Notes under the pieces: model-generated | The model's database searches: none | Seen by the model: the letters and a program-made list of their open reading frames with translations, nothing else | What the model was told of the DNA's origin: nothing | Made by a program: the position numbers and the translations under genes | Source of the DNA: Lytechinus variegatus | Lineage: Eukaryota > Echinodermata > Echinoidea > Temnopleuroida > Toxopneustidae | Direction of reading: 5' to 3' | Assembly: GCF_018143015.1 (NCBI RefSeq) | Contig: NC_054757.1 | Location: forward strand, 5,442,001 to 5,506,000 | Length of the DNA: 64,000 nt | In this document: piece after piece, positions 29,701-42,100 of the stretch | Layout: each line of letters begins with the position of its first letter | Position numbering within the stretch: position 1 is the first letter of the stretch

Positions 29701-30797
29701 TGGTGCTGGACGTGTTAATTGCGGTCACAATGACCTCTGACCCCGGTGGGTACTTCTGGACCCGGAAGAACAGGTCAAGACTGGTGTTGACGGATGCACT
29801 GATCAGGATCGGGTGCTGATCTTGAGGGCGCTGTGCTGCTTTAGTCTGACACAAAGCTAGTATCTCATTGAGAAGCTTCCTATTTTCGTTGTCCATGTTG
29901 TGACGTCTCAATCGTACACGGGAGTACCACGTGATCAATGATATCGTGTGGCGAATTGTGGTATCTAAAAATATGAGAGGAAAGTAGAAACAAGCATGAC
30001 GTTACAGGCCTCGGTAGGAATCGCAGAGTACGCGGAACATAATACATTTATATAGATTGCTTTTTTAAGACGTGATTGCCAGAGCCAGAGTTCTGCCAAA
30101 CGAATTTTAATTGCACATAATACTTTGTTTAATACGAAAAACCCAATTCAAAAGAAAGTACGCAATGTTTGTAACCCATCCAGACCGGGTTTGATGAACT
30201 CTATGAACAGCTCTGTTGATTGCCATGTCACAGAAGTTAGAAGATCAAGGATGAATAGCAACAATCATACAGGCGAAACAGATTTCAGATTTAAGACATA
30301 TTAAAGTTGTTTCCAACACTGTTGAACGACATCAAATTTGGCGGTTTGAAGTCATTCCCGTTGGTATGACTGTGGCTTCATTAAAGTCACCTTTAAGTGA
30401 GCGTTCATCAAAATTGGATTAGTATTCACTACTTTAAAATATACCGGTTGATATATATAAGATGTATCTAGTCTCACACTGTGCATGTGGCGTACGAAAA
30501 TGTGATTTACAAATAACTAATAAATAACCAACTACAGATTATGCAACACATTCCCTCAGCATTTTGGAAGTAAATCATGATCATGAGTGACTTACCGATA
30601 AACAGGCAATCATAGGGCACCGGGTTGACATCGCGTTCGCTACCATCTCGACGATGACAACATACACAATACACGAAGAAAACGACAACGAACACCACGA
30701 GCCCTGAAGCCGACACCGCATACTTCACGAAATCATCTAGTAGTAGCGCTACCATGTCGGGCAGACGTTGTAAATTCGTTGAAGTATCCGAATCCAT
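26708..30797 (-). CDS. Membrane-anchored DegT/DnrJ/EryC1/StrS aminotransferase-like protein, 4 exons, ~553 aa
   Basis: Exons on the minus strand: 30797-30596, 29964-29103, 28249-28111 and 27166-26708 (stop). Joins are phase 1, 2 and 0 and all agree. Donors GTAAGT and GTGAGT are good; GTGCAA after exon 2 is weak. Exon 1 gives MDSDTSTN... and one membrane helix (about 26-46, VVFVVVFFVYCVCC). Exons 2-4 follow the fold-type-I DegT family: ISASVNTSLDLFF, GSEVIVTAINTS, LVTHLFGRVCDL, VHVLEDCSQAC (Asp for the pyridine nitrogen, about D223), FNFGVIYPCTAFGGGI, then YWLFPILVDDPDEV and FIMDHVIFLPVHRGVPR. Family members transaminate nucleotide-sugar ketones using PLP on a lysine; here the aligned position reads Tyr (about Y250), so classical transamination is doubtful. 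A MITE (28539-29043) sits in intron 2. Exon 1 linkage is the least certain part. Confidence 0.72.
27246..27440 (+). mobile_element. tRNA-derived SINE, family B, 5'-truncated
   Basis: Begins in the body at 'gtgctgcactcaacccaggtgaggt' and runs to 'ggatctgtgcgcaatataaata' with an (ATT)n tail. It lies in intron 3 of the DegT-like gene, in antisense. Confidence 0.82.
27790..28065 (-). mobile_element. tRNA-derived SINE, family B, minus strand
   Basis: A nearly full-length copy in intron 3 of the DegT-like gene, in the sense direction of that gene. It runs from 'gtggagcattgtggcccag' to 'gcgcaatatacatacc'. It closely matches 18884-19162. Confidence 0.88.
28539..29043. mobile_element. TTAA-flanked inverted-repeat element (AGGGGAAGTTCACCCTGA family)
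   Basis: It starts TTAAAGGGGAAGTTCACCC and ends GGGTGAACTTCCCCTTTAA. The arms mirror for about 130 bases ('aaaatagcagaaaaaata', 'gtgacgtcat'). At ~505 bases it has no transposase. It occupies intron 2 of the DegT-like gene; the exon 2 reading frame runs by chance through the intron into its right arm. Confidence 0.88.
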
Positions 30798-30799
30798 GA

Positions 30800-32025
30800 T
30801 GATCTATTTAAGTGCGATTATTAGAATTATTCCCATTTATTTATCTATTTATTTCGTTTACATGTCTTGTGTATATTTACTACAACCTTCTCATTTTCAG
30901 GTGGTCCATGGTTTGGATACACTACAGACATGACAGACGTAGACACCACTATAATTATACCATACCCGTATTTTATACGGCTGGAAAACAGTTGAGGTAA
31001 TTTAAACGCAGCTGCGTAGCACTTAAAGTTCTAAGGGTAGGGAAGGGGGAGGGTTTAGGGAACCAACGTCCCTTATATTCAGATTCTTAAATAGATTTTC
31101 GCGTTAACTTTCCATTGAAAATTTTTCGTTTGAATTGAATATGGTACGACAATGCACCAGACAGTGTCCTGTACTGTTTCCAGAAGAATAAGAAGATGGG
31201 GAGGTTTTGAAAAGAAAAAAAGGTTTACAAATGCAACATACGAGGATAAAACTCGATATGAAGTGGGGTGGCGCTACGGAAGGAGGAGGGTTTGGAGCCG
31301 ACCGCACCCAATGATTTTTAAGTAGTAAAAAGTAAAGATTAAAAGGGGAAAAGCAAACATTAACAAAGAAAGGAGCATAGAGTATTGTAAGGGGAGGAGT
31401 CTGTCTCGTGTAACCCCATGTTACCCATATATTTTAATTAAGAGGGAGAAATTTACTTTACATATTCTGTTTATGCGGCCTTACCCCCTCCCCCCCCCCC
31501 CCCCCCTCTCTCTCTCTCTATCAAAATACCTTGGCATTGCTCCCGAGTGATTAATGTGCGTGATATCATTCGTAGACCATTGTCCATCACTTTCTAAAAT
31601 GTTCAAAATGCAATATTACAAAATTCATTTAATATATAGGGCCATAGGCAGCGGAAGCGGGTGGGGGGCGACCCCCCCCCCCCTAAATATTTTGTTGATA
31701 ATCTTTTTTTTTCTTTTTTTGCCTGTCACTTTTTTCCTGCGCCCCCCCCCCCCCTCTCCTAAATTCAGGTGGACCCCTAAATTTTGTGGTTTCCGCCGCC
31801 AATGTATAGGGCCTATTACTGAAGGTCGAAAAATACCTTTGGTTTTGTACCATCCCCCACCCCACCACTCCACCATATAAAATACGACTGAGACACATAA
31901 TAATAACCATGCATGCATTGCTCACCATTCCCCACCATTAAACGTTGATTCAAATGTATCATATTCTTGTTTGTTTTGAGAATTATGCTGGTATATATTC
32001 CACGTATATATCACCATGATTGTAT
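30800..32025. other. No gene recognised upstream of the DegT-like gene
   Basis: The likely promoter side of the minus-strand gene lies here, but no TATA box or other site can be defended. 31485-31520 is a C run followed by (CT)n. 31635-31810 is a G/C-run dispersed repeat fragment ('gtggggggcgacccccc', 'cctgcgccccccc'). Confidence 0.4.
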
Positions 32026-32028
32026 CAG

Positions 32029-32149
32029 AGCCCGGTAACATAACCGATCTTCGGGTTGACCTTTACGACTGATCACGTACGGCGTTCAATGCAATTAATC
32101 GCAGAGATCAATATCACGATCTATCGCTATGCTTTGTGTTACCGGCCCC
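32029..32149. mobile_element. Short CCGGTAACA inverted-repeat element
   Basis: Ends 'gcccggtaacata' and 'ttgtgttaccggccc' mirror each other around about 95 bases with no coding capacity. Confidence 0.5.
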
Positions 32150-32709
32150 AAGTATGAGGTGTGCAGACAATGAAGTACAGCTGCACCGGCAGGTGTTTGA
32201 AAACAAACCGCAAAATAAATTTTGAAAAATAATAAAGGAAAATATTGTTAATTCCTATAGGGAAAGTCAGTGGTTATACCTAGTTACCATTGCCACGATT
32301 GCCCCACGATTCAAACAGCATACTAAATCGTGGAGTACTCGTACTGATCTTATCACATTTTATTAGATCGTATCACACCAGTCGTGGCAATTGTATTAAT
32401 CAGAGAATTTTTTTTTAATCGTTCACAAAATGTTCGCGATCGGCTACGAAAGGCTAATCATGGCTTTCGTAAAGGATCACACGATATTGAGAACGAGGTA
32501 TTTGTAGGAAAATGAGGACAAATGATTAAATAGGGCCTTCTCCGCTAGATTATTGAAGAAACTACGATTCAATGATTTTTTAACAATATGAATTATAAAA
32601 TAATTAACAAAAATATATATTCTACACAACCCTCCCCTCCCTCTTTAAATTTCTCCACCCCCCCCCCTCTCTCTCTCCCAACCCCCCCCCCCCTTCTCCC
32701 TCTACAAGT

Positions 32710-33120
32710 CTCTCTCTCTTGATAGATATTACTTTGAAACTAAATGGGTATATTTTGCCTCATTGCGAGCAGTTTAGATTTCTTGGTAATGTGGTCAGAC
32801 TCTAAAATAACCTGGTCTGTCCATATTATTGCGATTATTGATAAATGTAAGAAAAGGTTGAATTTATGACGTTGTGTTTCGGGCACTTCATGGGGAAATA
32901 ATCAAGAGATATGTAAAAAATTTATTTTATCTATTTTAGATTATGAAAGTGAAATGTATGATTCTGCCTGTATAAAAGAAAGCAAAAACTTGACTCTTTC
33001 CAATATAGAGCTTTGAAAATTACTACAGGTATACAATGTACAGTGCATTATTAGAGTTTTGATCCGTGAATTACCTCTGTATCTTCGAAGAAAACTGCTT
33101 AATGATAAATTATGATATTA
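32710..33120 (+). mobile_element. LINE reverse transcriptase fragment, degenerate
   Basis: Translated pieces read LPHCEQFRFLGNVV, DSKITWSVHI, IIDKCKKRLNL, SGTSWGNNQEICKKFILSIL and LIRELPLYLRRKLLND, in the order of the thumb and tail of a jockey-like LINE polymerase. Stops and shifts are present. Elements at 33150, 33475 and 34238 interrupt the downstream part. Confidence 0.65.
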
Positions 33121-33149
33121 TTTGTTGTTTAGCACTTTATGCCATCCAA

Positions 33150-33399
33150 CACTGTAAAAAATTGGTAAAATTTTAACCAGCACGAGGATAATTATATGTC
33201 CAACCAACTTTGGGCAGTATCTGTTTACCCAATGCGGGAAGCAAATTGTCTAGTAAGGTTAGAAAATCAACAGCAATTAATTTAGAATGGGCAAAATTTC
33301 CATCACACTGGATGAATAAAAATGCCCCAAAGTAATACTCAATGTTGGTTGGACACATAGTTACCCTCATGGATCAATTTCGCCCAATATTTTTGTAGA
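33150..33399. mobile_element. CACTGTAAAAAATT / TTGGGTAA-related element
   Basis: The left end CACTGTAAAAAATTGG and the right end 'gcccaatatttttgtag' mirror each other. The inner text has scattered CCAA/TTGG. A diverged member of the TTGGGTAA group. Confidence 0.5.
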
Positions 33400-33474
33400 A
33401 CGAAATATAGATATTTTTTTCTTCTGATCATACGGACAGACACGAATGGAAGGAAGGGGAGAGACCTTTTAAAC

Positions 33475-34003
33475 TTAAAGGTCAATTCCACCCCAGAAAA
33501 AAATTTGATTTGAATAAATAGGGAAAAATCAAACTAGCTTAAAATTTCATCAAAATCGGATGTAAGAAAGTTATGGCATTTTAAAATTTTGCTTATTGTC
33601 ACAAAACAGTGATATGAACAACTTATTGTCATGCAAATGAGTCAGTCGATTTGACAGTATAAGGACCAAGTTGACTAAATTATACAGTAATAAACAATGC
33701 TAATTCCACATGTTCAGGGAGGAATTAATCGTTGTTTCACTTGACAATTAGGAGAAAATTAGAATATTTCATATTTCATGTAATAAAATACAAAAGAAAT
33801 AGTGATGTAATGACGTCATCAGTCTCCTCATTTACATACCGACCAGGATGTGCATATAACTGTTTTGTGAAATTAAGCGAAACTTTAAAATGTCACAACT
33901 TTCTATTTTACATCCGATTTGATGAAATTTTCAGTGTTATGTTTGTTGAATTTTTCTCTTTTTATTCAACTCAAATTTTTATTGGGGTGGACTTTTCCTT
34001 TAA
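33475..34003. mobile_element. TTAA-flanked MITE, AGGTCAAGTCCACC family
   Basis: Starts TTAAAGGTCAATTCCACCCC and ends GGGTGGACTTTTCCTTTAA. Middle parts ('gtcatgcaaatgagtcagtcga', 'atgtaataaaatacaaaagaaatag') match the family members at 6066 and 8284. Length ~529. Confidence 0.85.
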
Positions 34004-34009
34004 TGCCTG

Positions 34010-34740
34010 TAGAGATGAGGTACATGTAGAATATCAGGATAATTTATTACCTAACATCCCAGAGTGGCGTTTGGTCCGCCCTCTTGTGTCATTTTATGTT
34101 CAACGTAAAATTTAAAAACAAAATGATATGCTAACGGCCGAGATGATATCTATCGTTCTCGAACGAATTACATGTAGAGTAGGGTAAGTATAAAGTAAAC
34201 TATTATATTCCAAATCAAACGACACTTGTCAGGCCCATACTCTAAAAAAGATTGGGTAGAAATGTACTCAGTATTGGGTAGAAAGAGAACAAGCATGTAT
34301 GTTGTGTAATTTGTCCCTTTATTGCGCAAAATGCAAGTTTAAAAGATAAATTTCAACGCGTAAAATTGACAAAGTTTTTGGTATCATTAATACCAAGCTA
34401 TCATACGTGTTCCCATTTTATCCAGTATAGAGTAAACCTTGAGAGAGTATGTTAGGTATGCAAAGTTTTTGGAACTATTGAACATTGTATTTTATTATGT
34501 TCAAAATATGAAAAAGAGAGACGCATTATGTTAACAAAACTGAAATTGAATGACCCGAACTTTATGAAGCAATTATTAACTCGCTCCGATTTTATAAGGA
34601 AACTACTGTGTTTTATATATGCAACTAACAGTTTTGGTCAGCTGTTAAAAGTTTGTTTATTTACTAGATTTCCCCTTCTGAAAGGACATGAAGTGTTAAG
34701 GTTTTTACCAGTCTTCCTTTCTTAAGATATATCTTTTTTA
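34010..34740 (+). mobile_element. LINE tail fragment with nested TTGGGTAA-type element
   Basis: The segment 34445-34720 reads CKVFGTIEHCILLCSKYEKE, then DFIRKLLCFIYATNSF, which is the Cys-His tail and end of a LINE ORF2. It probably belongs with the reverse transcriptase piece at 32710-33120, split by the MITE at 33475-34003 and by a TTGGGTAA-type element at 34238-34450 ('tactctaaaaaagattgggtag' to 'tagagtaaaccttgagagagta'). Confidence 0.5.
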
Positions 34741-35631
34741 AAATGATAAATGAAATAAATGATTAAATGAAATAAGGAAATATTCAATTTGTTTTTATCC
34801 TTATCACCATGAATAATTGAAAGGAAAATAAAAATTACACGAAAGCCCGGATGCTTTTCTCAATTGTTTTTGTCAAGCGGATATTTGGGCCAGTATTTTA
34901 AAGAGAAATGCCAGTAGTCGCAGTAAACACTGATTTCATGAGAAAGTCTGTAAAACCAGGCTTAATTGTCAGAATATCATCGAGGATCTAGATCTGGTAC
35001 AGTTACATATACTGAACTTTGTGAAATCTTGAAATCTACGCTGAAAACGTTCACACTGAAGATCACCAACACAGATAGGCACACGTGGGACAATGTATTA
35101 TTATTGCTGGAATAAAGACCCGACGGAAGCCGGACCGAATCCGCGCTTATTTTGCTTATTTCTCAGCAATTAGGCCTACACAATTTCTCCCAGAATCCTT
35201 TGGCACATATTTTTTATTCATACAAACAGACACTTGGGTGGTCATTATATTAGATTCTGTAAAAAGTCATTTTGAGATCGTTACCAAAACTGGAATTTAT
35301 CTTTAATATTGGTCATAGGTTGAAGAAAGTCTCCCTCTCGGCTGATGATTAGTCGTAGCCAATGGAAGCACATAATAAAAATACACATTACACAGAGGCC
35401 TGTGAAATAAACACAAACCATCCAACCAACCTCGCCCTTTCCACGAACAATCATGTATCACGCGCGTTATTTAAAAATATGTATTTGTATTATTTCTTTA
35501 TTATTTGGTGAAGATTTTATGAAATTCTGTAGGACTTACTAAAATAGGTGGATGGGTAACTTATCAAAATATTCAAATAATGGTTGTTTTATGGTTTGAA
35601 GTCCCATATGCATTCCTTCGCAAACATATTA

Positions 35632-35643
35632 CTACTATATTAT

Positions 35644-35688
<45 letters not shown>

Positions 35689-35947
35689 TACTAATATACT
35701 ACTACTACCACTACTATTACTACTACTACTACTACTACTTCTACTACTACTACTTCTACTACTACTACTACTATTACTACATGTACTACTACTATTACTA
35801 CATGTACTACTACTATTACTACTACTACTATTACTACTACTACTACTACTACTATTACTACTACTACTACTATACTCCTCCTCCTCCTCCTATACTACTA
35901 CTACTTCTACTACTACTATACTCCTCCTTCTACTTCTACTACTACTT

Positions 35948-35989
<42 letters not shown>

Positions 35990-36045
35990 TTACTACTACT
36001 ATTGCTACTACTACTTCTACTCCTCCTCCTCCTACTACTACTACA
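35632..36045. repeat. (ACT)n microsatellite with CTC and TTC variants
   Basis: About 410 bases of ACT/TAC trinucleotides, interrupted by CTC and TTC blocks. It lies only ~80 bases beyond the stop codon of the minus-strand transporter, so the (AGT)n strand may be part of that gene's 3' UTR. Confidence 0.95.
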
Positions 36046-36123
36046 CTCTCTCCCAATCTCTGTCTCCCTCTCTCTCTCTTTTTCAAGACAAAACCAAAGA
36101 GTTTCTCGAGTTGCATGTGTCGA

Positions 36124-39100
36124 CTAAACAGGTATACTAACAAGGTCATCTGGTTTGTACCGTTTCTTCCTTGCCTGTTTTCTTCTACATGCATCTTGGT
36201 TTTCAAACATCACAAATCTTTCTGGCGCGAAGAACTTCTGATAAAGTGGAACCGCTGTGCAAACCAAAGCGCAGATGGCGTATATCCCGATGCTCGAATA
36301 AATAGCAGAGTTGTATGAACCAGTCCGATCTGTGCTCTGACCTAGGTTATAAAAAGGAAATGGGTAAATGAATATATTGATTGAAACGGGTGGATAAACT
36401 ATTAAATTAGTATGACAATTGAAAAGTAAAGATGACTCAATTTCAGGAAGTTATAAATTATTATGTTTTATTAATCGTCGGATTCAATCACCCATTAACT
36501 CTTCACACTGTGAAAAAATTGGGCAATATTTTACCCAATATTTTGCCCAACGTTGGGCCGATAGTCAACCCTACCAACTACTGGGCAATATTTTACCCAA
36601 CGTTGTTGGGGCATTAATGTGCCCAACTGTTGGGTAATATTTTGAACTACATTTTGGGGGACATTAATTTGCCCAACTTTTTAATAAAGTTATTAACCCA
36701 ACATCTGGGCAAGGCCTACTCTCACTTCGTGTACCTGGTCCGTGTCGATCCGGAGACCTTATCCGAAAGTGCTTTGCATGCACAATAACGCTGCATACAA
36801 GTGCAAGTGCATATCTCAAGTGAGTGAAGCAAAAACAAAACAGCGTCAGATATATGTCATGTATGTAGGCCTATTCTGACAAATTCCTTACAAATTATGC
36901 TTAACGTAAAGTCCAAAATAAAAAAATTAAAAAAACGTTTAAGCAACTCATCTATGAAAGATTCAGCGAGGCTCCCCAGCCCCCAGTCATCTAGAAGCTC
37001 CTCCATATCTTATCGACCGTGTGTAGCATGCTGCAAGCGCAACTCGTGATCGTAAAGTTTCGCAACATTTACCACTCAGCAGGGCAATTACTAGCCCAAC
37101 AATTGGACATCTGTATTTTGGCAGCGGCAGAGTAAAAATTTGCCTAAGTATTGGGCACATAATGCCCAACAAAACAATAACCAACGTATATATTACCCAA
37201 CAAAAAAATGACCAACGTAAATTTACTCTTTTTTTTTCACAGTGCAAGGGTAGGGAACGTCAGGCTATTTTGAACTGGGACAAGTCTCCGGCTGGTAAGT
37301 TTATTCGTGTAATGTACAACAACATATTTCAAATTGTCTAGTACATGGAATAAGAGTCTTAAATCTTGAATCTTATATTGCTTGCTCCTCGTTCTTGTAT
37401 TTATGTTCTCAGTATATACTTTCTTTCGCTCCTCGTTTTTCTTTCTCTTATCCTCTACCTAATCTCACATGCCGATGCGAGTACATACCAAACAAGGAAC
37501 CCAGCATGTATCCAAGTCCTTGCGTAACCATGACAACCGTCCACGTTTGAACCGCATCTTCTGGTTTGAAAATCTGGTTGCAGATTGAGTAAGCTAGCGC
37601 ATCGGCTACCATCATGACTACCATTCCGATCGCTAAAGAGTTTCAAAATAAATGTTTGATTTTATTTTATTTTTATTTAATTTCATTTCTGCACTCAGCA
37701 TAAATATGCAACATAAAATTTAGGTGATACAATGAAGTTTTACAAAACAATTTAAGCAATAGCCATAGCAAAGCAATGAAAAATAAATATCAACAAGAAG
37801 CAATATTCAGTGAAAAGAATATAACAGTTTAAACGAATGCAGGAGACCGCCATCGTGAGCGGGTAAGCTTGAAAATGATGGTGGCCTCGTAGTGATGTTA
37901 GTTGTATTTCATAGGTGCTTTTTATTTTGTATGATGAGTGAGACTAAATATCTCAATGAGCGTTATCCATTTCCATTTAAAGCACTGTACGCTGCCGTTC
38001 TAAGTGGCAGCTCGATCTAAAACCGTAATAACAGCTATTATTCGTATCATGTGGCGAAAAGAGCGTCATAAATCCAGCTGTATGTTATCATAACTATTTC
38101 TCTGTAGAAATTATAGAAGTATTTTTCTAAATATCACATTTTTATTGATTTTGATCACAAAAAAATCGTAATATCTACAAAGAAATTACGAGATTAAAAC
38201 ATACAATCATGGAATAACATACCAGGAATAAAAAGGGCAGGTTAATAATAATAGTATTTATTACACTCTAAACACATTGAGTAAAATTTTACCCAATATT
38301 GGATAGAAAGGGAACATGCATGCTTGCTTGGTATCTTTTCAACCCCATATTGGGCTATTTCAACGCAGCATTGCGTAAAATTCACAAAATATTGGGTATA
38401 TTTTTACCCAACCAACACGGATGTTCCCATTTTACCCAATATTGGGTAAACTTTTTTTTTAGTGTGTAATATCACAGTCTTCTGATCTGGACGCAATTTC
38501 ACGTGGAAAGACGTGTTGGTGTTTCATTTGCCTGAAGAACCCAACAGTTGATGGTGAAACGTCACGACTACAGAGAATTGTAAGTTTCAACTTCACAATT
38601 TTCACAAATATCCAGTAAAAAATTATTCAATTTTTCAATTCAATTCTTTTATGTTATTTCCATTCAAAACATAATACAAAGTAATATAAAGCAATACAAA
38701 TCAAGTACAATTTTATAGGGCATTCTTACTTCGTAAAACAGAAAAAAAAGCATAACATAGAGAATAAATGGAAATGAGGGGATCCACTAAACAGCAAAGC
38801 TTGTAAGGTGTGGATTCCCCTTGGAAATGAAGAAATTATAGTTAACTTATTCTTATATACGTACATGCATGTATTACAGCAAAGAAAAAGAGAAGGAAAT
38901 AAATCATATTGATGCAAACATAATTACTGAAATGTTGCAAAGCTTTTCACACAATTATAACTGATCATATTTACTGGATAAATCATTATATTCATGGATT
39001 TATTAATATCAATATCACAATCAATAGTGATAGAAATATGAAACATGGAATGCAAGAGGGGCAGCGAAACCGTGGGCTTTTGTGTTCTAGCCACCTATTC

Positions 39101-42100
39101 ACCCGTTTCGGTAAACGTGTACAAAAACGTGAAAATTACAATGATTATCATCCAACTGTAATATTTGTTTGTTCCCCTCCCCCACACACAGACACACACA
39201 GACCTACATTTTTTTTCATTACGTTCCACGCCCCTGGGCAATAATGTTGATAAGGACAACCACTAAAAAACAGAGTTTTGATATGGATAATCTTATTCAC
39301 CATATTCTTTCATCATCACGGATCATCACATAACATCATTTCTTGCCACAAAATATCTCATGATGTTGACTAGAGTGACAAATACACTCTTAAAATGTGT
39401 ACCCAATATCGTAGTCAGGTCCAGATTTGAGAAAAGTAGACTGCCTTAGGCAAATCGTGTTAATGCTGACTTTAGAAGTGTTTTAACATAATTTGAGGGC
39501 GCTGAATCCAAATTTGCTGTTTGCCAACCTTGATTTTGATGTTAAAATCCTCAAATTGGCAAAAACAATATGGCCGCCATTCTACACCCATTTTTACTCT
39601 ATTCTGACCCCCAAAACGTGGAACAAAAATGTTTGTCAACGATTTTTGGTATTATTTGATCTCAGGAATAACATACTAAAAATTCACCAAAATCCGGATC
39701 CGGGAAAGTGGTTATTTTCAAGATGGCGTCTAAGATGGCCGCCATCAGCTGAAAATTAAAATAACCGGCAGTTTCTCTACCCTAGACACTTTTTCGGTGC
39801 ATACATGCATTCAATGGTGTAGGGGGTAAAAGGAAAGAGTAAACATAAGCACCCCAGGGTACCTGAAAATCAAAGATTGCGTAAAAATGGTTGCCATATC
39901 CTAAAAATTCACAATTCATCTATTACCTATTTTAGGGTCTTTTATTTGGGTTTTATTCATTGGTGATATGCAAGGGTCAAGAAGTAAACTGGGACAAGTT
40001 ACAAGGACAGTCAGCGCTCCACTATGTCCAAAAATCCAAGATGGCTTTCAAAATAGGAGTCTGAAATAGCTGTTTTTATCTAAAAACCCTAAAATCCGAA
40101 ATAGTTTGTTTAATATCTGCTTTGGGGATATGATGTTGGTGTCTAACCCGTTGTTTAATGGGTCAAGAAATACGTTGGGACAAGTAACAAAGATGATATG
40201 GTCCTTTATGTCCAAAAATCCAAGATGGTGTGCAAAAATGGAAAATAAAATGTCTGTCATTAACTACAAACCGACATAGTTTGTTTGATAACCGCGTGGA
40301 CAATATGATTTTTTGTATAACACATGGTTTAAAGGGTCAAGTATTAGATTGGGACAAGTTACAAGGACAGTTACTGGTTCCATTATGTCCAAAAATCCAT
40401 AATGGCTTCCAAAAATTGAGTCTATATAAGCCTTTCTTACCGAAAAAAACTGATATAGTTTGTTTAATATCAGCCTGGGGTATATATTTTTGGTGTTCAA
40501 CCCATGGTTTAAAGGGTCATGTAATAAATTACGACAAGTTACATGGACAGTCAGAGGTCCAGCATGTCCAGGAATTCAAAAAGGCTTCCGAGATTGGAGT
40601 CTAAAATGGCTATTGTTACCTAAAAAGCTGACATAGTTTGTTTAATGTCCGCCTGGGGTGTATGATTATGTTGTCTAAACCTTGATTTAAATGGTCAAGT
40701 AATACATTAGGATAAGTTACAAGGGCAATCAATGGTCCCGTATGTCTAAAAATCCAAGATGGCTTCCAATTAAGGAGTCTAAAATGGCTGCTGATACTTA
40801 AAAATTGGCATAATCTATTTAGAATCCATCCGGGAGATATGGTTTCAAGGTTTAAATATTACTTTTTTATTATTTACAATGGTATGAAGCTGCCCACTTT
40901 ACCTATTATTTAAAGATCGCTTTCAAAATGAGTCTAAAAGACCTCCATCACCTAAACATAGTCAAAATTAGGTGAACAAAATCTACACTTTGTGGTTTGA
41001 AGGCTGCAATAATAAATCGGGACAAATAAAAAGGATGGTCAGTCGTAAAAAGTCCAAAATGACTGATGTCCCGTAATCTTGAAACCATAGGATAGTCCTA
41101 AGCACATAAATGACATGTCTTGAAATTATCAGTGAATTATGGAACTTTTTAGGTGAAAGTGTATGTTACTTTTTAGAATTTGTTTTTCGGATATTTACTT
41201 ATTGTTGCATTACCATCAAACAGAGTCACAAATTCTTGTAAAACGTATTTTCACGATTCTTAAACAGACACACCAAAATAGTGGCACTAGATGAGATATG
41301 AAGTATTGTCGTTTTTGTATCAATGGTGGCCAATTGGAATGTAATTTTTGGAGCGTTCTTCAATTTTCTACAAAATGGACAATGGTGTATCCATGTAATT
41401 CGTCTTCACTTATATTATTTGAACCTTGAAATCGTGAGAAAGACACAAAAATGTTTCTAGGAAGATAGTGTATGCACTTTGCATCCAGATTTTTAAAAAA
41501 TAAAAACTATGATGACTATTTTTAGGTCATCATTTTTTTTGCAAAACTGCACAGCTGATAAACCTTGAAATTTTTCCAATATAATTTGTTCCCTTTGGAA
41601 GCATGATTTTTTCATATGATTTATTTTATTCTCGGTAGACCCCAAAGGTATTTCTACAAGGTGTATATATAATGAATTTGGACCATTTCAAAGTTACAAC
41701 GTCCTGACGTCCATTATTGACGTCATTTTCTCTGACTCTGGATTCTCTGACACACTCACTGACTATCTTGTAAACCTGTCCTGATTCATTATTTGCCTTG
41801 AAAGCCTTTTGATGAATTTGATTTCGATTTTGAGGATTTACTTTATTTTTGGAGTTGATGGTACAACGGCTGCCGTTGTCGACGCCATGCTTTATTTCCA
41901 TGTAAACTTGACGACCTTCTGTAACTATAAAACCTGTCTCAATATATTTTGTTTAATCCTAACATGCCTAAGTTTCATGAAATAGACAACTATACCCTAA
42001 AAGTTATGACATTTCAAATTCTTAACCTCAGTTAAGATTTGATGTTGATTTCGCCGCCGCCAGGGTCATCGCCGCCATTGGAAAAGCGACGTCCATGTCT

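Noticed and set aside
35580-36206. 186-residue Leu/Tyr-rich open frame and its antisense
   Set aside because: Trinucleotide repeat only; no start context or domain.
39895-40875. CRISPR-like regular array
   Set aside because: Units are ~179 bases, diverged and inside a eukaryotic transposon; no short repeats with unique spacers.
41626-41901. 91-residue open frame inside the 3.1-kb transposon
   Set aside because: No recognisable domain or codon pattern; likely chance.
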